Part shown: positions 9,727 to 17,207 of the stretch, one piece after another
Position numbering within the stretch: the stretch's first letter is position 1
How the letters are laid out: each line of letters begins with the position of its first letter
Assembly: GCF_003568665.1 (NCBI RefSeq)
Contig: NZ_QXMH01000006.1
Span: 1-64,000 of the forward strand
Length of the DNA stretch: 64,000 nt
Direction of reading: 5' to 3'
Source: Chitinophaga alhagiae
Lineage (GTDB): Bacteria; Bacteroidota; Bacteroidia; Chitinophagales; Chitinophagaceae
The notes under the pieces: model-generated
Told to the model about the DNA's origin: nothing
Seen by the model: only the letters and a program-made list of their open reading frames with translations
Databases searched by the model: none
Program-made: the position numbers and the translations under genes

Positions 9727-10938
9727 ATGAACCGTTTCAAGGCAATTGCGATCCTGGCCATATCCACCGGTAGCATGATATATATTGGGTGTAACAGCAG
9801 TTCAGCCCACAAAAACAGCGAAAAAAAAGCAAAAAGCAAACCCGCCTCTATTTACACCCTTGGATTAAGCGACGTGGACGAAGCCACCATCCTGAACAGC
9901 GCCCGGACCAGGCGTATCAGGAGCGAGCTGGACGCGCTCGTAAAACACCGCCTCTCCCCCAGGCACTTCAGCGGAGGCATACTGGTGGCCCGTAAGGGCG
10001 TGGTGCTGTATGAGCACTACGAAGGCCTTGAAAGCCACGCCGGCAAAGTGCCGGTTACAGACAGCTCCTCTTTCCAGCTGGCTTCCATTTCCAAAACATT
10101 TACCGGCATGGCCGCGCTTTCTCTCGTAGAAAAGGGCAAGCTCGGCCTGGAAGACCCGGTACAGAAATTCTACCCTGATTTTCCCTACCTGGGCATCACC
10201 GTGCGCATGCTGCTCAACCACCGCAGCGGCCTGCCCAATTACCTGTATTTCTGTGACAGCCTCATCAAGGACAAATCTCACTTCCTCACCAACGAAGAAG
10301 TTATAGCGCTGATGACGGTACATAAACCCGCCGCGCAGTACCAGCCAGACAGGCATTTTAACTATTGCAACACCAACTACCTGCTGCTGGCCTCCATTAT
10401 TGAGAAAGCCAGCGGCCAGACATACGCTGACTACCTGCAGCAGACCTTTTTCACCCCGCTGGAAATGACCCACACCTTTGTGGCAGACCCCACGCAGGCC
10501 CCCCGCCCGCACCAGACGGTCAGCCATCTCTCCTCCTGGAAAGTGGAGCCAGATAACAGCTTTGACGGCGTGGTGGGCGATAAAGGCATTTACAGCAATG
10601 TGCAGGATATGCTCAAGTGGGACCAGGCCATCTATTCCGGCAAGCTCTTCAAGCCGGAAACCCTGCAGGAAGCCTTCAAGCCATACAGCAACGAAAAGCC
10701 CGGCATCCGTAACTACGGCCTCGGCTGGCGCCTGTTCGTGTACCCGGACAGTACGAACAACATTGTGTACCACAACGGCTGGTGGCATGGCAACAACACC
10801 GTTTTTTACCGCTTTATCAAAGACTCCACTACCCTCGTGATAGTTGGCAACCGCTACAACCGCGGCATTTACCAGGCCGTGAAGCCCATCCGGGAGATCC
10901 TCGGGCATGGGGACGGTGAAGAGGCCGGGGAAGAATAA
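9727..10938 (+). CDS. Serine hydrolase of the class C beta-lactamase/esterase family, lipoprotein
   Basis: 403 residues. The lipobox YIGC places the lipidated Cys at residue 22. A Lys-rich linker (30-40) follows, then a beta-lactamase-fold domain. Catalytic motifs are Ser120-Ile-Ser-Lys123 (SxxK), Tyr213-Cys-Asn215 (YxN) and His349-Asn-Gly351 (HxG in place of KTG). HxG with MLLNHRSGLPNY is typical of the wide family of periplasmic esterases, D-amino acid peptidases and penicillin-binding-protein-like hydrolases rather than true AmpC. The substrate cannot be read from sequence. The gene is divergent from the serA-like gene and probably transcribed alone. Confidence 0.88.
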   Translation: MNRFKAIAILAISTGSMIYIGCNSSSAHKNSEKKAKSKPASIYTLGLSDVDEATILNSARTRRIRSELDALVKHRLSPRHFSGGILVARKGVVLYEHYEGLESHAGKVPVTDSSSFQLASISKTFTGMAALSLVEKGKLGLEDPVQKFYPDFPYLGITVRMLLNHRSGLPNYLYFCDSLIKDKSHFLTNEEVIALMTVHKPAAQYQPDRHFNYCNTNYLLLASIIEKASGQTYADYLQQTFFTPLEMTHTFVADPTQAPRPHQTVSHLSSWKVEPDNSFDGVVGDKGIYSNVQDMLKWDQAIYSGKLFKPETLQEAFKPYSNEKPGIRNYGLGWRLFVYPDSTNNIVYHNGWWHGNNTVFYRFIKDSTTLVIVGNRYNRGIYQAVKPIREILGHGDGEEAGEE

Positions 10939-10964
10939 ATCATTGAATGTTATTACTTTAAGTA

Positions 10965-10992
10965 ACAGGGATGGTCTTATGGCCATCCCTGT
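10965..10992 (+). terminator. Probable terminator after the serine hydrolase gene
   Basis: A 10-bp perfect stem (10965-10974 with 10983-10992) and 8-nt loop, 26 bases after the stop codon. Only a short T-rich stretch follows. Confidence 0.6.
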
Positions 10993-11344
10993 TCTTTTGG
11001 CCGGACAACCACGTTTACACGATGCGCAGCGCAAGATCAAGGCAGGCCTGAGGGAAGTTATACCACTATATTACCCTGCCGGAAGAACGCCTGCACAAGG
11101 GCATCTACGGGCCACAACCGGCTGGAAACCCTGTGTAAACTGAAGGATCAGCGAAGGGTACGTGGACTTGATCCGGAGATAAGGTGGAGATGATGTGGGG
11201 AAGATATGGCGTTAAGGTAGTTTTGCATAAGGTTTACACTGCATATATGATAGGTTTTCGTGCTGCCAGGATGAAAATAGTATCAGTATGGCAGTCAGGC
11301 AATGGCCAACACATAAAGGGCCGGCGTTACTGTTATATAAAAAA

Positions 11345-11378
11345 TCCGCCCTGCGAAGTCTCTTGATGGCAGGGCGGA
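11345..11378 (-). terminator. Terminator of the metal efflux operon
   Basis: A 10-bp GC-rich stem (11345-11354 with 11369-11378) with a 14-nt loop. On the minus strand it is followed by a run of T (11334-11344). It lies 77 bases after the stop of the last operon gene. Confidence 0.75.
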
Positions 11379-11455
11379 GAGGATTGCGCATGGGACCAGC
11401 GGCCCCATGATCGTTCTATCAACCTATTTATGCGAACTAAAACCTGTGCTAAATA

Positions 11456-11653
11456 CTATTTCTGCGCCTTTTTTACTGCTTTTGCATGCTTCACATGCTT
11501 TGTGCTCTTGTGCGCCTTTTTTTCGTGTTTTGCGCCTGTTTTTGCCTGTTCCGTTTTTACAGGGGCGGGCGTTGCCTTTTCCTGTGCGCTGGCGGAGAAG
11601 ATGCCACCTGCAGTGATCATTGCGGCGGCCATCAGGATCATGATCTTTTTCAT
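11456..11653 (-). CDS. Small Lys/His-rich secreted protein coupled to the metal efflux pump
   Basis: 65 residues. A clear signal peptide (MKKIMILMAAAMITAGGIFS, then ASA) should be cut before Gln24. The mature chain of about 42 residues has 13 Lys and 4 His (KHEKKAHKSTKHVKHAK) and no Cys, so it is very basic and probably disordered. Its ATG overlaps the TGA of the upstream CzcA-type pump gene (ATGA), a strong sign of translational coupling. Periplasmic location and His content suggest a metal-buffering or pump-accessory role, but that is inference; the composition also recalls low-complexity secreted peptides common in Bacteroidota. A terminator follows at 11345. Confidence 0.7.
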   Translation of the reverse strand: MKKIMILMAAAMITAGGIFSASAQEKATPAPVKTEQAKTGAKHEKKAHKSTKHVKHAKAVKKAQK

Positions 11654-14600
11654 GTTGTTTGATTTTGTTTGTGAACAATATGCTTACGTTTATAAGCACT
11701 GAAAAATATGAGGGGGAACACCAGCAGTGTTAGTACGGTGGCGGTTACCAGCCCGCCTATCACCACCACGGCCAGCGGCTTTTGCGTTTCGGAGCCTATG
11801 CCGGTGCTCACCGCGGCCGGTATAAGGCCTATAGCGGCCATCAGCGCGGTCATGACCACCGGGCGGATGCGCTCTTCCACCCCGTTGCGGATGGCATCGT
11901 TGAGCGGCATTTTATGCTGCAGGTTCTTGTGGAATACGGAAATGAGGATCACCCCGTTCTGTATGCAGATGCCGAAGAGGGCAATAAAGCCTACCCCGGC
12001 CGAAATCCCGAAGTTGATACCCGTAACGTGCAGCGCCAGAATGCCGCCGATGAGGGCAAAGGGCACGTTGAGGAGAATGAGGCCCGCATCTTTCACGCTG
12101 CCCATCATGATGAACAGGATGATAAAGATGGCAATAAGGCTGACCGGCACCACCTGCCCGAGGCGTTTGGTGGCGCGCACCTGGTTCTCGAACTCGCCCG
12201 TCCAGCCGATGGAATAACCTTTAGGCAGCTTGATGTTCCGGTTCACCCTGGCCTGCGCTTCGGCAATAGTGCTGCCCAGGTCGCGGTCACGCACGGAAAA
12301 CTTCACGCCAATGAAGCGCTTGGTATTGTCCCGGTAAATAAAGGCGGGGCCGGTGAGCGTTTTGATCTCCGCTATTTCTTTCAGCGGTATCTTGTTGCCG
12401 TTCATGGTGGGCACCACCAGGTTGCGCAGGTCGCCCTCGTCTTTGCGGAAATTCTGATCGTAGCGGATGCGCACGTCAAATTTGCGCTCCCCTTCGTACA
12501 ACTGGGTAGCGGTTTTGCCGCCAATGGCCATTTCTATCACCGCCTGCGCGTCTGCCGTTTTTACGCCGTAAAGGGCCATCTTCTGCTCGTCCAGGTGTAC
12601 GCTCATTTCCGGCTGGCCCACGTTGCGGAGAATGCCTACGTCTTTGATGCCGCGCACGCCCGCTATCTGGGCTATCACCTGGTTGGCCAGGCCGTCCAGG
12701 TCTTCCAGGTTATCCCCGTAGATCTTCACCGCGTTGCTGGCATTGATGCCGGCCACGGCTTCCGCCACGTTGTCTATGATGGGCTGGGAATAATTATATA
12801 CTACGCCCTGGTATTGTTTCAGGCGTTTGTCCATTTCCTCCACCAGCCCGTCCATCGTGATCTTGCGCGTCCATTCCTTTTTGGGCTTCAGGTTGACCTG
12901 GCATTGTACGTAATAGAACCCGGAGGGGTCCGTACCATCGTTAGAGCGGCCGGTCTGCGACAGCACGCCGTTCACTTCCGGGAAGCTGCCCAGCTCCTTG
13001 CGGAACTTGCTCACGAACTGCACTGTTTCGTTCAGCGACATACTCATGGGGAGTTTCGCCTCCACCCATAATGCCCCTTCGTTCAGCTGGGGCAAAAATT
13101 CCGAGCCTAAGAACCGGGAAGAGGCAAAACTTAATCCCATGAATATGATGGCTATGAAGAGGCTTGTTCTTTTATGCGCGTACGTCCAGTTAAACCCTTT
13201 CATCACCGCGCGGTGAAAGAATATCACTACCGGGTTATGCCGCTCGCGGACGTTCCTGTTCAGCAATATGGAGCTGAGCACCGGCACCAGCGTGAGGGTG
13301 AACAGCAGCGCGCCCAGCAGGGCAAAGCCCAGCGTCCAGGCCAGGGGCGAGAACATTTTGCCTTCCACTTTCTGGAAAGAAAAAATGGGCAGCAGGGAAA
13401 TGATGATGATGAGCTTGGAGAAAAATACCGCCTTGCCCAGCTCCCCGCCTGTTTTTTTGATCCATCCCATTTTGGCCAGGCGGTTGAACCGCTCCATGCC
13501 GTAATGTTTGGCCTTCTGGTCCAGCATCACGAAAATGCCTTCCACCATTACCACCGCCCCGTCTATGATAATACCGAAGTCTATGGCGCCCATAGACAGC
13601 AGGTTGGCGCTCATGCCTTTCAGCTTGAGGCAGATGAAGGCAAAGAGCAGGGATAGCGGGATGATGATGCCTACAATGAGCGTAGTGCGCCAGTCTGCCA
13701 TAAAAATGAACACAATGACCGTTACGAACACGATGCCTTCCAGCAGGTTGTGCATTACGGTGCTGGTGCAATACGCTATCAGCACATCACGGTCATAGAA
13801 GGTTTCCATTTTAATGTCTGACGGCAGTATTTTGGTGTTCAGTTCCGCTACCTTGTCTTTGATGCGGGCCAGCACTTCGCCGGGGTTCTCTCCTTTCCGC
13901 ATCACCACAATGCCTTCCACCACATCGTCCATTTCATTAAGGCCCACCTGCCCCACCCGGGGCGCGGAGGTTTCCTGCACGCTGGCCACGTTCTTCACCA
14001 GGATGGGGGTGCCGTCTATATTTTCTATGATGATGTTCTCAATGTCCCTGATATTGTCAAGCAGGCCGATGCCGCGCACTACGTAGGCCTGGCCGTTCTT
14101 TTCTATCACGTCTCCTCCTACATTGATATTGCTTTTGGAGGCGGCTTCGTACAGCTCCAGCGGGGTAATGTTGTATTTAGCCAGCTTGATGGGGTCTGCC
14201 GTGATCTCGTATATCTTTTCCTGCCCGCCAAAGGCCACCACGTCTGCCACGCCGGGCACGCTGCGCAGCTGGCGGTCTATTACCCAGTTCTGGTAGGTGA
14301 GCAGGCTCCTTGAATCCCGGTGCGCGCTTTTGAGCCAGTAGCGGAACACCTCCCCGGTGGGACCATACGGGGGCTGTACTTCAGGCTCCACGCTTTCGGG
14401 GAGGGATACGTTCCGCAACATGTTATTGACCTGCTGCCGCGCAAAAAAGTCTTCCACATCGTCCTCAAAAATGATCTTGATCACAGAAAGGCCGAACATG
14501 GTGATGGAGCGCACGCTGGTTTTCTTCTGCACCCCGTTCATGGATATTTCTATGGGGGTGGTCACAAACCGCTCCACTTCTTCCGCGCTGCGCCCGTTCC

Positions 14601-14766
14601 ATTCCGTCACGATCACGATCTGCGTATTGGTAACGTCCGGGAAAGCCTCTATGGGCGTATGCAGGAAAGCCATCACGCCGCCCACAGTGAGCACGGCCAG
14701 CATGAAGAACACAAAGAACCTGTTCCTGAGCGAAAAGCCTACAATATTTCTGATGAATCTGTTCAT
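11650..14766 (-). CDS. czcA: Heavy-metal efflux RND pump, CzcA/CusA family
   Basis: 1038 residues, full length for the HME-RND family. TM1 is at about 15-35, followed by the porter loop (TPIEAFPDVTN, typical of CzcA/CusA). TM4 carries the family signature DFGIIIDGAVVMVE, with Asp396, Asp402 and Glu409 at the positions of the proton-relay residues of CzcA. There are two RND halves with 12 membrane segments in total. The protein pumps divalent or monovalent metal ions from periplasm or cytosol through a TolC channel. Metal specificity cannot be fixed from these motifs. It lies 5 bases after the adaptor gene and overlaps the small basic protein gene by ATGA. Confidence 0.92.
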   Translation of the reverse strand: MNRFIRNIVGFSLRNRFFVFFMLAVLTVGGVMAFLHTPIEAFPDVTNTQIVIVTEWNGRSAEEVERFVTTPIEISMNGVQKKTSVRSITMFGLSVIKIIFEDDVEDFFARQQVNNMLRNVSLPESVEPEVQPPYGPTGEVFRYWLKSAHRDSRSLLTYQNWVIDRQLRSVPGVADVVAFGGQEKIYEITADPIKLAKYNITPLELYEAASKSNINVGGDVIEKNGQAYVVRGIGLLDNIRDIENIIIENIDGTPILVKNVASVQETSAPRVGQVGLNEMDDVVEGIVVMRKGENPGEVLARIKDKVAELNTKILPSDIKMETFYDRDVLIAYCTSTVMHNLLEGIVFVTVIVFIFMADWRTTLIVGIIIPLSLLFAFICLKLKGMSANLLSMGAIDFGIIIDGAVVMVEGIFVMLDQKAKHYGMERFNRLAKMGWIKKTGGELGKAVFFSKLIIIISLLPIFSFQKVEGKMFSPLAWTLGFALLGALLFTLTLVPVLSSILLNRNVRERHNPVVIFFHRAVMKGFNWTYAHKRTSLFIAIIFMGLSFASSRFLGSEFLPQLNEGALWVEAKLPMSMSLNETVQFVSKFRKELGSFPEVNGVLSQTGRSNDGTDPSGFYYVQCQVNLKPKKEWTRKITMDGLVEEMDKRLKQYQGVVYNYSQPIIDNVAEAVAGINASNAVKIYGDNLEDLDGLANQVIAQIAGVRGIKDVGILRNVGQPEMSVHLDEQKMALYGVKTADAQAVIEMAIGGKTATQLYEGERKFDVRIRYDQNFRKDEGDLRNLVVPTMNGNKIPLKEIAEIKTLTGPAFIYRDNTKRFIGVKFSVRDRDLGSTIAEAQARVNRNIKLPKGYSIGWTGEFENQVRATKRLGQVVPVSLIAIFIILFIMMGSVKDAGLILLNVPFALIGGILALHVTGINFGISAGVGFIALFGICIQNGVILISVFHKNLQHKMPLNDAIRNGVEERIRPVVMTALMAAIGLIPAAVSTGIGSETQKPLAVVVIGGLVTATVLTLLVFPLIFFSAYKRKHIVHKQNQTT

Positions 14767-14771
14767 GCCGT

Positions 14772-15863
14772 TTAGTCGTTCAATGCGTCATAGATCAGTA
14801 ACTGGTTCCTGGAAATGACCTTGTCTCCCGGCTGTATGCCCCTGGTAATGTAGGATACGTCGTTCAGCGATTTGCTGACCTTTACTTCCTTCGTTTCAAT
14901 ATTATAGCGGTCCCTGAACACCATCACAAAGTTTTTACCCTTGTCGAAAATGACGGCAGATGCGGGGATGGCCATCATTTCATTCCCTTCCCGGTAGCGG
15001 AGCAGCACGGTGGCAAACATTTCCGGTTTGAGCAGCATGCCCTCGTTGCTGAGGCGGATGCGCACCTGCATGGTTTTGGTATCCGGGTCCAGCACGTTGT
15101 ACACCTTGTCTATCTGGCCGTGGAACACCTTTTCCGGGTAGCTGATGGTGGTCACCGCCGCCGGGTAACCTTCCTTTACGCGCGAAATATCCGTTTCAAA
15201 TACGTTGGCCATGATCCATACATCATCCAGCTCTGAAATGGTAAACATATGCGCGCTGTTGTCCGAGCGCATTTCCATGCCGTTGTTGATGTTCTTTTCG
15301 ATGACGTAGCCGCTGATGGGGGCCGTTACCACGGAGGTGGCGCCATTGCCTTTGCGGTAGATCTGGAGCATTTCGCGGATGCGGGCCATTTCCGCCTTTG
15401 CGTTGTTCAGCTCCCCTTCCGCGTTCACCACATCTTTTTCCGTGGCCAGCTGGCTCTGGAAGAGGTCCTGCGCTACCTTGAGGCCTTTTTCGGCCACGGC
15501 CAGGTCTGACTTTGCCTGGGTCAGCTGTTTATCATAGTCCGCAATTTCGCCGCTCTGTATCACGGCCAGCACCTGCCCTTTTTTCACGTAGTCTCCCAGC
15601 TGCACGTTGATATTCTTTACATAGCCGCTCACCAGCGGGTAGAGCTTGAGCACCTTGCCCATATCCGGCGTTACCTTGCCGGAAAGGCGCAGCTCGCTTT
15701 CAACCGGCTTTATAACAGTAGTGTCTATACGGATAGATGCCATCATGGTATCGCTCAGCACAAAGGTGGCGGCCTCGGCATCTTCCGCGTGGGTCTGCTT
15801 GCAGCCGCTGAAAGCGGCCAGGGCCATTAAAAGGGAAACCGGGAGAAGGTGGATGTATTTCAT
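14772..15863 (-). CDS. RND efflux periplasmic adaptor (CusB/CzcB-type), lipoprotein
   Basis: 363 residues. The lipobox FSGC gives a lipidated Cys at residue 21. After it come a barrel-sandwich hybrid half (GYVKNINVQLGDYVKKGQVLAVIQSGEI), an alpha-helical hairpin (about 115-165), the second lipoyl half (VVTAPISGYVIEKNINNGMEM), a beta-barrel domain (ISRVKEGYPAAVTTISYPEKVFHG) and a membrane-proximal domain. This is the membrane-fusion order that joins the RND pump to TolC. The start ATG overlaps the TGA of the TolC-type gene (ATGA), showing coupling. No His- or Met-rich metal-binding extension is seen. Confidence 0.9.
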   Translation of the reverse strand: MKYIHLLPVSLLMALAAFSGCKQTHAEDAEAATFVLSDTMMASIRIDTTVIKPVESELRLSGKVTPDMGKVLKLYPLVSGYVKNINVQLGDYVKKGQVLAVIQSGEIADYDKQLTQAKSDLAVAEKGLKVAQDLFQSQLATEKDVVNAEGELNNAKAEMARIREMLQIYRKGNGATSVVTAPISGYVIEKNINNGMEMRSDNSAHMFTISELDDVWIMANVFETDISRVKEGYPAAVTTISYPEKVFHGQIDKVYNVLDPDTKTMQVRIRLSNEGMLLKPEMFATVLLRYREGNEMMAIPASAVIFDKGKNFVMVFRDRYNIETKEVKVSKSLNDVSYITRGIQPGDKVISRNQLLIYDALND

Positions 15864-17128
15864 TGTACGGTATTGAAAAGTTGCGTGCCGGTGGCGTAAT
15901 TCAGTTCTTCGTAGGCCAGCACCCTGTCATTCAGGAACTTGTTGGTATGCTTCACATGATCGCTGTAGCTGTTGAAGTAGTCTATGAACTGGAGCAGGGA
16001 AATATTGCCTTTGCGGAAGTTTTTGGCCACTTCTTCTATCAGCTTGTCATATTCCCCGTTAAAACGCTTCATCTCCGGCCAGCCGGTGCTTTTTTCCAGG
16101 AAGTTGATCTTGCGCAGGGCGGTATTGACCTCTACGGCAATGGCGAGGCGCTGTTGCTCCAGCGTGGCGCCCTGCGCTTTTACAGCGCTGCCCGCGGCCT
16201 TGATGTTGCCCTGGTTGCGGTTCCAGAGCGGCAGGTCTATGCCCATGGTGAGGCCAATGAAGTGCGGGGCGTAGCTGCCATTACGGTCATAAGTAGCGCC
16301 CAGGTGAAGGTCTGGCACGGCCATGGCCTTTTGCAGGCGGTAGTTCACCTCCGCCATCTTAAGCTGGTGGCCCGCCATCTGCAGGTCCGGCCGGTTGGCC
16401 ACGGCGGTATCTGCCAGCGCCTGTTCCGTATAGCCGTTGAGTTTATATTGCTGCAGCACGTCTCCTTCCACCAGCGGCTCCACGGGGCCGGGGCTGCCTA
16501 CAATGAGCTGCAGGTTTTGCGAAGCGGCCAGCTCCTGCTGGCGCAGGTCTGTATAATCATTGGCAATGCCTATCTGCAGGGCTTGCAGGCGTATCACGTC
16601 CGCATGCGCCACACTGCCCTTGGCATCTGCCGCATGGTAGGCGTCCAGGATGATCTGGAGGTTGGTCAGCTGCTCCTTGAGCACCTTCTCCGTTTCCTTC
16701 AGAAAATACAGCTGGTAATAGCTGCCGCGCAACTGGAGCCGGAGGGTGCGCATCAGTTCTTTAAAAGCAGCGGCAGACGTTGCAGCATTCCATTGCGCCA
16801 GTTGCACCTGTTTGTTCCTTTTGCCTGCCAGCCGTATCAGTTGATCTATATCGCCTTCAAATTGCCCGCCGCTGCCCATATTAAAAGGCTGCACCTTTTC
16901 AAGTGTACCAAAACCGAAAGTGGAAGAAAAAGAGGGGTTGTCCCAAAGCCTGGCCTGCTGTACCATGGCCTCATCCGCGCTCACCTGGTAGCGCTGCGCC
17001 AGCAGCAGGTAGTTTTGCTGCAGGAAGAGGGCTTCCGCCTGCTGCAGGGTAAGCCGGCGCGCCTCCTGCGCACGGCCTTTGACAGAGAAGAAAAAAAATG
17101 CGATCCCGAACATGAAGAGCTTTTTCAT
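15860..17128 (-). CDS. TolC-family outer membrane efflux protein of the metal pump
   Basis: 422 residues from the ATG at 17128; a GTG two codons earlier is less likely. The signal peptide MKKLFMFGIAFFFFSVKGRA is followed by two outer membrane efflux protein repeats (TLQQAEALFLQQNYLLLAQ and PDLQMAGHQLKMAEVNYRLQKA with DLHLGATYD). This matches CzcC-like members of the family. It should form a trimeric outer membrane channel for the adaptor and pump encoded directly downstream. It is the first gene of the three-component efflux operon, with the permease gene 79 bases upstream on the same strand. Confidence 0.9.
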   Translation of the reverse strand: MKKLFMFGIAFFFFSVKGRAQEARRLTLQQAEALFLQQNYLLLAQRYQVSADEAMVQQARLWDNPSFSSTFGFGTLEKVQPFNMGSGGQFEGDIDQLIRLAGKRNKQVQLAQWNAATSAAAFKELMRTLRLQLRGSYYQLYFLKETEKVLKEQLTNLQIILDAYHAADAKGSVAHADVIRLQALQIGIANDYTDLRQQELAASQNLQLIVGSPGPVEPLVEGDVLQQYKLNGYTEQALADTAVANRPDLQMAGHQLKMAEVNYRLQKAMAVPDLHLGATYDRNGSYAPHFIGLTMGIDLPLWNRNQGNIKAAGSAVKAQGATLEQQRLAIAVEVNTALRKINFLEKSTGWPEMKRFNGEYDKLIEEVAKNFRKGNISLLQFIDYFNSYSDHVKHTNKFLNDRVLAYEELNYATGTQLFNTVQ

Positions 17129-17207
17129 TGGCACAAAGCTCCGGAGCGGGTATTAAAAGGGGCTTTAAGGCAGATTAAAAACGGATTAAAAATTGATGAG
17201 GACAGTA

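Larger units (their letters stand above)
10939..11455. other. 517-bp intergenic region, possibly with decayed coding sequence
   Basis: It contains a hairpin at each end (10965-10992 and 11345-11378). Between them, 11052-11138 (frame reading KLYHYITLPEERLHKGIYGP) and 11119-11193 (next frame, RLETLCKLKDQRRVRGLDPE) look like two halves of a protein joined by a frameshift. I do not recognise the family, and chance cannot be excluded. No tRNA or mobile-element ends are visible. Confidence 0.4.

Noticed and set aside
10907..11143. 78-codon frame overlapping the end of the serine hydrolase gene
   Set aside because: It starts inside the hydrolase gene in another frame, and its product has no protein-like pattern over the terminator hairpin.
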